Shown in pieces: positions 17,677 through 25,353 of a DNA stretch of 64,000 bases; position 1 is the first letter of the stretch, and every line of letters starts with the position of its first letter. The notes under the pieces are model-generated. The model did not search any database. It saw only the letters and a program-made list of their open reading frames with translations, and was not told the origin of the DNA. The translations under genes and the position numbers were made by a program. Source of the DNA: Metallosphaera sedula DSM 5348. GTDB taxonomy: Archaea; Thermoproteota; Thermoprotei_A; Sulfolobales; Sulfolobaceae. The stretch spans positions 1,116,001 to 1,180,000 of the forward strand of contig NC_009440.1 of NCBI RefSeq assembly GCF_000016605.1, written 5' to 3'.

Positions 17677-18155
17677 GGGGAGAAGATGGTGGGATAGATT
17701 TTAAAGATGATCTGGTTTAGGGGCCTGGTTAGATCCAGGTGGACACAAGTTTAGCGCTGTTTATGACGTGACAGCTTGTGGCGTAAACCAGTTAGATCCC
17801 TTTCAATTCCCGACTTGTACCGCGTACCTACACTTAACTCGAGTCATGAACATTCAGCTAGGATAACGCTAGTTCACCAGTCGGCGCAAAATCTAGGATC
17901 CATTTCTAGGTACTGGACACTTGACCCAGAGATGCAGGAAGATCCTCTGTCCCTTGAAGAGCTCCACTCGGTCACCTGATAGCCCGTGGGTGAACCAAGG
18001 GAACTCGTGTTGATCACGCATACCAGGAATAGTTTGACGGGAAGCGGTGTGGGAGACCCAAGTGACTCAATTCTCTTCATTTGAGGAATAGTCGTCGATA
18101 ACGAAACGCTTCGCACACGGTAAGAGTGTCTAGTTTACTTCAACCTGGGACAAAT
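17677..18155. other. Intergenic region, site of lost cas1 sequence
   Basis: No gene. The rest of cas1 should lie here on the minus strand, but none of the catalytic-domain motifs is recognisable in any frame, so it has been deleted or replaced rather than merely frameshifted. Confidence 0.45.
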
Positions 18156-18437
18156 TTATCCGTGCTCAACCTGTTTCAGGATGAGGTAACCTGACACGTG
18201 ATGCGTTGAGGGTAGGTAACTTCCTAGGTATCGTCCCCGAGAGGAGAAGAAGTGAATCGGGATCTTTGCCTTGCTCAGAAATGAAAGGAACCTCTTGTTG
18301 AGGTTAACCTCCCCCAGGACGTAGATTGACTCAACCTCAGTGTAGGGCACGTATCTAGTGCCGTCATTCGTGATAAAGGCTATGGTGTTCGACTTCCTCT
18401 TGAGGGTTCTCGAGGAAGTGATAAAAATCCTCTTCAT
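18156..18437 (-). pseudogene. cas1: Cas1 N-terminal fragment
   Basis: 93 residues matching the N-terminal beta domain of Cas1: MKRIFITSSRTLKRKSNTIA, then YVPYTEVESIYVLGEVNLN, then IPIHFFSSRGRYLGSYLPS and the usual end of that domain, SGYLILKQVEHG, followed directly by TAA. Full Cas1 is about 300-330 residues; the helical domain with catalytic Glu/His/Asp is absent. Spacer integration is therefore impossible with this protein alone. It faces away from the cas6 gene at 18524, and no cas2 or cas4 was found in the window. Confidence 0.8.
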
Positions 18438-18523
18438 GTGATGAATGGTGCTGGATCAAATAAATATCCATGTGGCGGGCAATTCCAGATAAAGATTAAA
18501 GCCTAGCCTCGCTTTTCCGTGTG

Positions 18524-19256
18524 ATGAGGATCTGCATGTCGTTCCTCGTGAGGGGGACCGTCCCTGTTCACTACAACTACCTAATTCAATCTGCGATCTA
18601 CCATCGACTTCCCACGAGGTTGTCGAGGGCCCTACACAACAAAGGAGTAGTTGAGGGTCCCAGGAGGTTCAAGATGTTCACGTTCTCGAGACTCTACGGC
18701 GACTTCACGAGGAGTGATGAGGGCCTAGTTTACAGGGATAGGGCCTACCTCTGCTTCTCGTCTCCCCTGGAGAGGGTGGTGATGGAGGTGTACAGGTCCT
18801 TCCTGAGGGATCCAGTCCTGAGGCTAGGGGGGAGCGAGTTAAACCTCGAGGTAATGAACGTGGTTGAACCACCGGAGCTGGGGAGCAAAACCGTGGTCTA
18901 CACCTTGTCACCGATAGCCGTTTACAGGAAGAGTGAAGTTGGGACGAGATATTACTCACCGTACGAGAAGGAGTGGGAGCTCTTGATCAGCCTAAACTCC
19001 CTGAGGAAGTACCACGCCTTGAGGAGGAGGTATCTCAAGACTGGCCTCGTGGTGAGGCCGTTGAAAGCTGGGCTAAGTCGGGTTAAGTACAAGGACAACG
19101 TTGTGTTTGCCTGGAGGGGGGGAATTCGAGATGAGGGGACCAAAGTCCCTGCAGATGGTGGTTTATGAGGCTGGATTGGGGAGCAAGAACAGTCAGGGTT
19201 TCGGAATGATCGAGGTTAAGGGGAGGAAATTGAGGGAGTTGATCTCGGTGGAGTGA
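18524..19256 (+). pseudogene. cas6: cas6 with a single-base frameshift in a G run
   Basis: Cas6 cuts CRISPR repeat RNA. The first frame (start ATG 18524, with GTG 18521 just before) gives about 200 family-like residues, including FLVRGTVPVHYNYLIQSAIY and FSSPLERVVMEVY. It then runs through seven G at 19116-19122 into an early stop at 19168. Removing one G gives WRGEFEMRGPKSLQMVVYEA and GLGSKNSQGFGMIEVKG, the canonical Cas6 C-terminal glycine loop, ending at TGA 19254-19256. The repaired protein is about 243 residues, a normal length. The lesion may be real, a phase-variable tract, a ribosomal slip site, or a sequencing error. The truncated product lacks the RNA-binding loop. Confidence 0.85.
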
Positions 19257-19550
19257 CGTGTATTGCAGGGGTTGGGTGGAGAGGTGTGGAGTACGTGGGG
19301 GGTGTTCAAGGCTGAACCTGAAAACCTAGGGGCTCGTTGAGGTGCAAGTTTGGTTATTCTTCAGATAGCGGTAGGTCGAACTGAATAGCTCTGATCACAA
19401 ACTAGGTACTTCGTGAAGAGCCGGGACATCGAAGGATCTATCAAGGTGAAAACTATTTCCTCAGCATCTACGTTTGAAACCTTTATGTAAAAGAGTTGCC
19501 CCTCCACCTTGTCCATGAGACACATGAATTAAAACACTGGAACCTCCGTG
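19257..19550. other. Intergenic, no feature recognised
   Basis: Between cas6 and the structured element at 19551 I see no gene, repeat or strong hairpin. Confidence 0.4.
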
Positions 19551-19752
19551 AAATAGGTGACCCATGGGTGGGCCTGTTATCTTCAAGTTTTTACCTCGGG
19601 AGGATCTACGGACAAGGAAGCAAAGGACGCATAACAAAATGTGATAGTTTCAAAACGCTGGAGGGTCCGTATAAGCGGGGGCCTAATCAAGAGTTTTCCC
19701 GGGCCCGGCAGCTGTTGGCAGAGAGTTAGACCGGGGGCCCCATCACCTATTT
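19551..19752. other. Candidate structured RNA or hairpin element with 10-bp closing stem
   Basis: AAATAGGTGA at 19551-19560 pairs perfectly with TCACCTATTT at 19743-19752, enclosing about 180 bases. Near the 3' arm GGGCCCGG and CCGGGGGCCC form a further GC-rich hairpin. Inside, 19649-19678 resembles a degenerate CRISPR repeat (gtttcaaaacgctgg...). The block is GC-rich compared with its flanks. Function unknown. Confidence 0.4.
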
Positions 19753-20010
19753 AGACTTCCAAAAAATAAGCCTTGATGCCAGGCTCTCCAATGACTAGTT
19801 ATCCTATTAATCTCTCTAGGGTTTTAAACCTTGAGGATCACTACAGACTTATTGATAGACTTCGAGATATTATTGTTTTAACTTTGCTTTATTAATCTCT
19901 AAAGAATGCTAGAAACTAGTTCGCTAGGAAGTGAACATAACTGGGAAAACCGAGCACAGGGAAAACTAGTAAGCTTATTTTGGTAGGAAGAGGAGTTAAA
20001 TAGGGATCTA
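19753..20010. other. AT-rich spacer
   Basis: No gene. Positions about 19960-20000 (cttattttggtaggaagag) match the start of the hairpin unit at about 22839-22855 outside array 2, so this stretch belongs to the same repeated element. Confidence 0.4.
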
Positions 20011-20068
20011 GGCTCAGCTTCTAAAGCTACCCTTGATGGGTCGGCCCAGGTAATTCATCACCTGAGCC
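20011..20068. repeat. Hairpin element outside array 1
   Basis: GGCTCAG (20011-20017) pairs with CTGAGCC (20062-20068). Within are ttgatgggtcgg and attcatcacc, shared with the element at 22868-22932. The closing stem sequence differs from the other copies, but pairing is kept, which suggests selection on structure. Confidence 0.5.
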
Positions 20069-20093
20069 CATTCTCTAGTTTAACTAAAAGCAT

Positions 20094-20609
20094 GTTTCAA
20101 ACCCTCGAAGGATGTCTACAAACGACACGTCTACACCCCCCCCCCGGTCGTGAGTGTGGGAAGCGGGGATCCCATTTCAAACCCTCCAAGGATGTCTACA
20201 AACTGGGGTCCATTGTGATGAAGATTTCGGAGAAATTGAAGAGTTTCAAACCCTCGAAGGATCTCTACAAACTCCCCTGTTACGACTGAACCAATACTTG
20301 ATTGCACGTGTTTCAAACCCTCGAAGGATCTCTACAAACCTCTACACACTAAGAGTAGCTGAGACCATAAAAACCAAGTTTCAAACCCTCGAAGGATCTC
20401 TACAAACACATCATAGCCATGTCACCGAACGGAACTCTGAGGTACTTGTTTCAAACCCTCGAAGGATCTCTACAAGCATTCAACTAGTGGCGTCTCCTGA
20501 AGGGCAACTATTGTTTCAAACCCTCGAAGGATCTCTACAAGAAGGGCTATTCTGCGTACGCTTCCCACCTCTGGAGGCAGTTTCAAACCCTCATAGGATC
20601 TCTACAAAC
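20094..20609 (-). CRISPR. CRISPR array 1: 8 repeats, 7 spacers
   Basis: 30-base repeats start at 20094, 20174, 20243, 20310, 20378, 20448, 20513 and 20580. On the plus strand they read GTTTCAAACCCTCGAAGG then ATCTCTACAAAC. Spacers are 50, 39, 37, 38, 40, 35 and 37 bases. I infer minus-strand transcription because the reverse repeat ends TTTGAAAC, a typical 8-base 5' handle. The two leftmost repeats have GTC for CTC, and the second begins with A. The three rightmost (20448, 20513, 20580) also have changes, so the leader-proximal end is degenerate too. The first spacer is long and has an 11-C run. Confidence 0.95.
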
Positions 20610-20653
20610 CGCTCTTATTTGTTATTGATAGCCAGCCCTAAAAAACCTTACCC
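20610..20653 (-). promoter_or_regulatory. Truncated leader of array 1
   Basis: The 22 bases at 20632-20653 are the exact inverse of 21782-21803 beside array 2 (GGGTAAGG, six T, AGGGCTGG). This is the leader end next to the repeats. For array 1 only about 45 bases survive before the cas3 fragment begins, so the promoter part of the leader is missing. Confidence 0.65.
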
Positions 20654-21603
20654 TAGTATAGATGATAGAACTTGAGCGGGTCCATCCTCGTCCTTGAGAG
20701 CACGTCGTGAACCTGCTCAACAATACTAATGTAGGGAAGAGCATAGATCAACCTCGACTTCCCCATCTTGAGTGCAGTTAGAACGCCGGACAGCGTCTTC
20801 CCCGATCCGCTCGGGGCAATCAAGGTTACCGTCCGGCTAACCGGAGTAGACGAGACAAGGGAGTTGAGCTTCTCCCTGATCCCAGCCATCCTATCGTTAC
20901 TCTTGATCGAGGATATGAACTCGGTAATCAGTGAGGGTGAAGGGGGATTCTGGGGAAGAAAGGATGTGTCACTGGCGCTATGCTTGTCTGAGTCTATGAG
21001 ACATGAGAACAGTAGCAGGCCTCCCAGATATCTCTCCCAGGCCTTTGACTGATCTGCCTTGAGCTCCTCCTCGAGGTGAAGCAGATCGGAAGCGTACTCC
21101 TCGAGGGTGGAGTTCAGATCTTGCTCCAGGAATCCCTCGACATGCGAGTGATACCTAATATTTGACATATTCTCTAGGATCCTGTCCATCCTCTTGTATA
21201 GATCCTGAAATTGGGGTCCAAGGACACCTGGATCATCCAACTTGTTCATGGCCCATCTCTTGACAGTCTCAATCCCCTTGAGATGGCCGTGATGAGATCT
21301 CACCGCTAGTGAGACGAGGATAGGAAGTTCTAGGGAAGATAGTGCCCTCTTGGCGACGTAATATGCGATGAGGGAAGATATCTCAGCGTGACTGGATCGC
21401 GGATCCTTACCTCCACGAAGATGTTTCTGAAAGAAGGTCGTGTACTTACCAACGTCGTGGTATGCCCCAGCAATATAGGCTGGGTCGGAGAGCTCCGGAC
21501 GACTCCCTGAGATGAGCGAAGATGCAGTGGTTCCTACCTCATTAAGGTGGTCCGCGAGGCGCTTGTTGGGATGAGAACATAGATCGTCCGGTGAACATTC
21601 CAT
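20653..21603 (-). pseudogene. cas3: Truncated Cas3: HD nuclease plus start of helicase
   Basis: 316 residues. The HD domain has GAYHDVGKYTTFFQKHL near residue 49, SHAEIS, and RSHHGHLKG, all consistent with Cas3''. The helicase begins with TLIAPSGSGKT (P-loop about 263-270) and LIYALPYISIVEQ (motif Ia), then breaks off as KFYHLY stop. Motifs II-VI (DEAH box and on) are absent; a full Cas3 would be roughly 500-900 residues. The stop codon lies exactly where array-1 leader sequence starts, so a recombination joined them. The HD part may still fold, but DNA translocation is lost. It reads into array 1 and may drive its transcription. Confidence 0.82.
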
Positions 21604-21823
21604 GGGAAGAGTTAGGGTTAAGGTTAAAAAAGATTATTTTATAGCAGTAATAATTTTCCTATTGAAAAATCGGCAGTGAAAGGGAAGAAGAAAATATATA
21701 GAGATAACAATATTATTTTGTACGTGGGTTCACCTCGGCGGTGAAAGGGAAGTTGAGGGTGGTTGATCACTGCCGAATTTGGGGTAAGGTTTTTTAGGGC
21801 TGGTTACTAGTAGTAATAATAGC
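21604..21823 (+). promoter_or_regulatory. Leader and promoter of array 2; divergent cas3 promoter
   Basis: A 220-base AT-rich region between the cas3 start and array 2. It contains gaaaatatatagag (about 21691-21704) as a TATA box for plus-strand transcription, an imperfect direct repeat (cggcagtgaaagggaag / cggcggtgaaagggaag at about 21670 and 21735), and the conserved leader end at 21782-21803. The same block should hold the minus-strand promoter of cas3. Confidence 0.6.
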
Positions 21824-22736
21824 GTTTGTAGAGATCCTTTGAGGGTTTGAAACAAATAGTACTGACTTGATACGGCTAGGTGATAATAGCGTTTGTAGAG
21901 ATCCTTTGAGGGTTTGAAACGCAAAGGCCTTTCCCACACTCTCCAAGGGAGTATGAAGTTTATAGAGATCCTTTGAGGGTTTGAAACCTTACGTCTTGAA
22001 AGTACTCGATTATCAATTTAACAGGTTTGTAGAGATCCTTTGAGGGTTTGAAACGCGTCAATTCTCTAAAAAGAAAAGGCTAGCGTGAAGGGGACTTGTA
22101 GTGATCCTTTGAGGGTTTGAAACTAAGTGAACCATGGGTATTCCCCCTCCGGGGGAACTTCGACTTGTAGTGATCCTTTGAGGGTTTGAAACTCGGAAAG
22201 AACATATACATCCTCCCCGTGGTTCCCGGGTTTGTAGTGATCCTTTGAGGGTTTGAAACGTGTTTGTCCCCATCTTTTGATGGGGCAGCTGCTCCTCTTT
22301 GTAGAGATCCTTTGAGGGTTTGAAACTATACTTTGGAAAATCAGTATATCTCTTGTATCTTCTGTTTGTAGTGATCCTTTGAGGGTTTGAAACTCGATAG
22401 CGAACCTGATAACTTCGCTTCTATTCAGTCTGTTTGTAGTGATCCTTTGAGGGTTTGAAACATAGACGTATCGACCCGCCGTATAGCATCAAGAAGATAG
22501 TTTGTAGTGATCCTTTGAGGGTTTGAAACTACACGACGCGATCACACTCACATGCCCGCGTGTCGCCGTTGTTTGTAGTGATCCTTTGAGGGTTTGAAAC
22601 ATAACTCTATACGCTCTCACACGGCTGAGGTCGAGGAGCTTGTAGTGATCCTTTGAGGGTTTGAAACCCACCTTCACCCTCGCCTTACGGCCCTTTTCCT
22701 TCCTCAGTTTGTAGAGATCCTTTGAGGGTTTGAAAT
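21824..22736 (+). CRISPR. CRISPR array 2: 14 repeats, 13 spacers
   Basis: Repeats start at 21824, 21891, 21958, 22025, 22094, 22163, 22230, 22297, 22364, 22432, 22500, 22571, 22638 and 22707. They read GTTTGTAG[A/T]GATCC then TTTGAGGGTTTGAAAC. Spacers are 37-41 bases. Two repeat versions are mixed: GTAGAG in repeats 1, 2, 4, 8 and 14 (GTATAGAG-type in 3) and GTAGTG in the others. The last repeat ends AAAT and marks the leader-distal end; degenerate repeats follow. The handle would be TTTGAAAC. Compared with array 1 the central bases are TTTGAGG rather than TTCGAGG. Confidence 0.96.
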
Positions 22737-23545
22737 ACAACCCCCTATGTCAAGCACCGTGTCCATTTCAACCTTTAACCTCTTATTTTCCTGGAATAAA
22801 CGGAACTAGGTGACTGAGCAAGAGAAAGGAATGATAATGCTTATTTTGGTAGAGACGAATTTCGTGAGGGGGCCTTAGACTGAGTCTCCTCAATGATGGG
22901 TCGGGACAGGGTCAAGTCATCACCGGACCCCCGCTTTTCAATTTTGACTCTCGTTTGTGGAGATCCTCTAAAGGTCTGAAACTGGGGTTTGGTCGAATTA
23001 GTCCCATATGGTAGTTTCAGTTGTAAAGATGCCTTGAGGGTTCAAAACTCGGATCTTCTCCCTACATGACGTATTCCTGTGACCTTTTCAATCCACCTCA
23101 CCTCCAATTTGCTGGAATATAGGGAACTAGGGGGACTGAGCATGAGATAGGAATGGTGTCAAACTTATTACGTAAAGGAGGTGATAAAGGGTGGAGGGCC
23201 TAAGCTCATAACAAGTCCGATATGGCTCCATGTGTCAGCCGTTCATCATAGGCCCTCTCTCTAATTCTGTCTCTTTCATTATTGTTTATGGAGATCATTT
23301 GACGGTTTGAAACTCGGATCTTGTCTCCATGTGGCATAGGCCAATTACCATTTTAATCTTCAACCCCTCATTTTACTAAGGAAATGGAACTAGAGGGTTG
23401 AGCTGAAGAAAGGAGTAGCGTCAAACTCATTGCGTTAAGGAAAGATGAGAAACAGCCCCAGTTCGTAACAAGTTAGTCATGGATCCGTGCCTCGGTGTCC
23501 ATCACTCTCAGTCTGTCTCTAAAGATCTTGAGGCCTGAAACTAGG
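22737..23545 (+). repeat. Fossil CRISPR repeats and three diverged ~230-base hairpin units
   Basis: Degenerate repeats lie at 22953-22982, about 23019-23048, 23284-23313 and 23511-23541. Three related units precede or separate them. Each has ggaactag-ggg-ctgagc...aaaggaat at about 22801, 23120 and 23386, then a hairpin. Unit A closes with GGGGGCC 22868-22874 and GGACCCCC 22925-22932. Unit B closes with GAGGGCCTA 23194-23202 and TAGGCCCTC 23249-23257. Unit C is the most decayed. Text after the second and third fossil repeats is also shared (tcggatctt). Confidence 0.7.
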
Positions 23546-23758
23546 ACGAATTCCCGAACATTATGTAGGCTATTTGTATTAACTCTCTTCACTCTTCATA
23601 TGAAGTAACCTTTACCTGGCCTTCAGGTGGAGACTCAAGATTCCGACATATCCCCTCAACAATACCCCTAGTGTAGTCGGCATCTAAGCCTCTGACTTAA
23701 CCCAGGTAAGAACGGCCACTCTCTCAACTTTGAGACAGTCACAAAAAGGTTTATTTTG

Positions 23759-23791
23759 TTGCGGGTACCAGCAATTTGCGGGTACCAGCAA
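23759..23791 (+). promoter_or_regulatory. Tandem near-palindromic repeat at the ATPase start
   Basis: TTGCGGGTACCAGCAA occurs at 23759-23774 and 23776-23791, ending one base before the ATPase ATG. Each copy is a near palindrome around GGTACC. A TATA-like tttattttg lies just upstream. It is a candidate operator; the ATPase's own C-terminal winged helix could bind it (inference). Confidence 0.5.
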
Positions 23792-24916
23792 ATGTTCGTG
23801 TACGGAGTTCCCACCACCAACCCTTTCGGTAGGGAGAGGGAGATTAGGATCGTGAGCAACTTCCTGAGGAGTGGTCAACCCGTGGGGCTAATGGGAGTTA
23901 GAAGGGTTGGTAAAACGTCGCTCCTCCTGGCTTCCCTGCGTCAAGCTTCCTTGCCCTACATTTACCTCTCCGCCGAGGAGTTCACCTCCGGGAAGTCCTT
24001 CGATTTCCACTCCTTCATCTCGGGTTACGTGGTCTCCGTGACCTCAACCCTTTACTCGCTGGCAGGCTACAGGGTGTTAACGGAGAAGGGTAGATCATGG
24101 CTGAGGCAACTGAGGGACCTCGTGGGGGCAATCAAGGTGACTTTCAACATACCAGAGGTCTCAGCGACGCTCGACGTTACCCTGGAAAAGGTTGAGAGGA
24201 GGAAGAGGTTAGAGGAGGAACTCCCCAGGATTGTGGACTTGCCACAGATCATGGCTGAGAAGTTTGGAGTGCCCAGGGTTGTGATAGCGGTCGACGAGTT
24301 TCAGTACTTGAACTTGGCAAAGCAGTCAATGCCCAACATCTTCCACGTTTTAAGGAGTAGGTGGCAGTTCCACACCAGGGTTTCCTACGTTATATCCGGT
24401 TCGCTCATTGGAATGATGAACGAGTTGCTCAATTCCAGGGATCAGCCCTTCTACCAATTTTTCTACTTGATGAAGGTGGGACCTCTGCCCCCTGACGTTA
24501 GCAGGGATTTCCTGAGGAGGGGTTTCGAGCACTACGGAGTTCGAGTTGGGGAGGAGGAAATTGATAGGGTGGTGGACTACGTTGACGGTTTACCAGCGTG
24601 GTTGAACCTTGTGGGTCTCAAGGTCGTGAGTGAGGGGAAGAGCGTGAACCAGGTGCTCGACACGCTTACGCAGGACATCAACGTGGTCAATGCGATCGAG
24701 GGAGACTTGAGGAAGCTGTCCCCAGGGGCCAGGAGCGTTCTCAAGAGGTTGGCGATGCTAGGTGGTCAGGGAAGGCCCAGGGACCTAGGGGACGATAGGT
24801 GGGGGGTCGTGAGGGCCCTACAGCAACTCATACGCTACGGAATCGTTGAGAGAGAGGATGAGGGAAACTACAGAATAGTAGACCCTCTGCTTGTCCATTA
24901 CTTGAGAGGCAATTAG
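23792..24916 (+). CDS. Archaeal AAA ATPase with C-terminal winged helix
   Basis: 374 residues from ATG 23792 (MFVYGVPTTNPFGRERE); the frame runs 36 bases further up through the repeats. It begins with the FGRE box of archaeal ATPases (pfam01637 type). LMGVRRVGKTSLLLAS holds the Walker A near residue 33, and VVIAVDEFQYLNLA the Walker B near residue 167. YVISGSLIGMM is sensor-1-like. The last 80 residues (KLSPGARSVLKRLAML..., RALQQLIRYGIVERED) form a winged helix, ending IVDPLLVHYLRGN as in the family. Members are common, often linked to mobile or stress functions in Sulfolobales; precise role unknown. It stands alone after the CRISPR fossils. Confidence 0.8.
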   Translation: MFVYGVPTTNPFGREREIRIVSNFLRSGQPVGLMGVRRVGKTSLLLASLRQASLPYIYLSAEEFTSGKSFDFHSFISGYVVSVTSTLYSLAGYRVLTEKGRSWLRQLRDLVGAIKVTFNIPEVSATLDVTLEKVERRKRLEEELPRIVDLPQIMAEKFGVPRVVIAVDEFQYLNLAKQSMPNIFHVLRSRWQFHTRVSYVISGSLIGMMNELLNSRDQPFYQFFYLMKVGPLPPDVSRDFLRRGFEHYGVRVGEEEIDRVVDYVDGLPAWLNLVGLKVVSEGKSVNQVLDTLTQDINVVNAIEGDLRKLSPGARSVLKRLAMLGGQGRPRDLGDDRWGVVRALQQLIRYGIVEREDEGNYRIVDPLLVHYLRGN

Positions 24917-25038
24917 TCCCCAAGCGGATTGAGGATGGGCAAGACAGGAACTTCCACGAAGAGAGACCGCATCTACTGAGGATGGGTTTAACTCTCGTTT
25001 GAAACACTTCACACAAAACGTGATCACAAAAAACGCGA

Positions 25039-25353
25039 TCAACTCCTCCTTAACGAGTCACCGAAAATATACCCCAGCATACCCAACACGAAGGCTAACA
25101 CCGCTGTGAGCAAGAGTGGGGTTAGAGATGGTAAACCGGCAATACTTGCGAAGATGTAGGACTGTGCCAGACCTCCCGGGTTCGACAGTGCCACAATCAA
25201 TACCCCTAGCACTGAAGCTAATCCCTGATATAGGCTCCTCACTCCCCCACTCACGACCCCTAGAACTATCGCCACCACAGCTAGGAGATACCAGTAGCCT
25301 AGGAATGAGACCAAGATGCTCAACACGAACTGAACTATGGGAGCCCACTTCAC
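25039..25353 (-). CDS. Small hydrophobic membrane protein
   Basis: 104 residues, nearly all hydrophobic, in about four segments (e.g. IVQFVLSILVSFLGYWYLLA and LLLTAVLAFVLGMLGYIFG), ending in a short basic tail. It starts at GTG overlapping the penicillin-acylase stop (GTGA), so it is translationally coupled. No family recognised; it may anchor or accompany the upstream enzyme. Confidence 0.6.
   Translation of the reverse strand: MKWAPIVQFVLSILVSFLGYWYLLAVVAIVLGVVSGGVRSLYQGLASVLGVLIVALSNPGGLAQSYIFASIAGLPSLTPLLLTAVLAFVLGMLGYIFGDSLRRS

Noticed and set aside
17874-18116. Minus-strand 80-codon frame as the missing part of cas1
   Set aside because: No Cas1 catalytic motif is present, and its composition is unlike the family.
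19551-19752. SRP RNA or RNase P RNA
   Set aside because: None of the conserved cores (SRP domain IV loop, RNase P GAGGAAAGTC-type segment) is visible, and the length fits neither well.
20154-20675. A 173-codon plus-strand open frame (and similar frames at 21730-22740)
   Set aside because: It translates CRISPR repeats and spacers; the recurring SNPRRIST and FQTLEGSLQT text is the repeat sequence itself.
22737-23545. Leader of array 2 on the right side
   Set aside because: The repeat ends in TTTGAAAC in the plus direction, degenerate repeats lie on the right, and the TATA box plus shared leader end lie on the left at 21604-21823, so the right side is the distal end.
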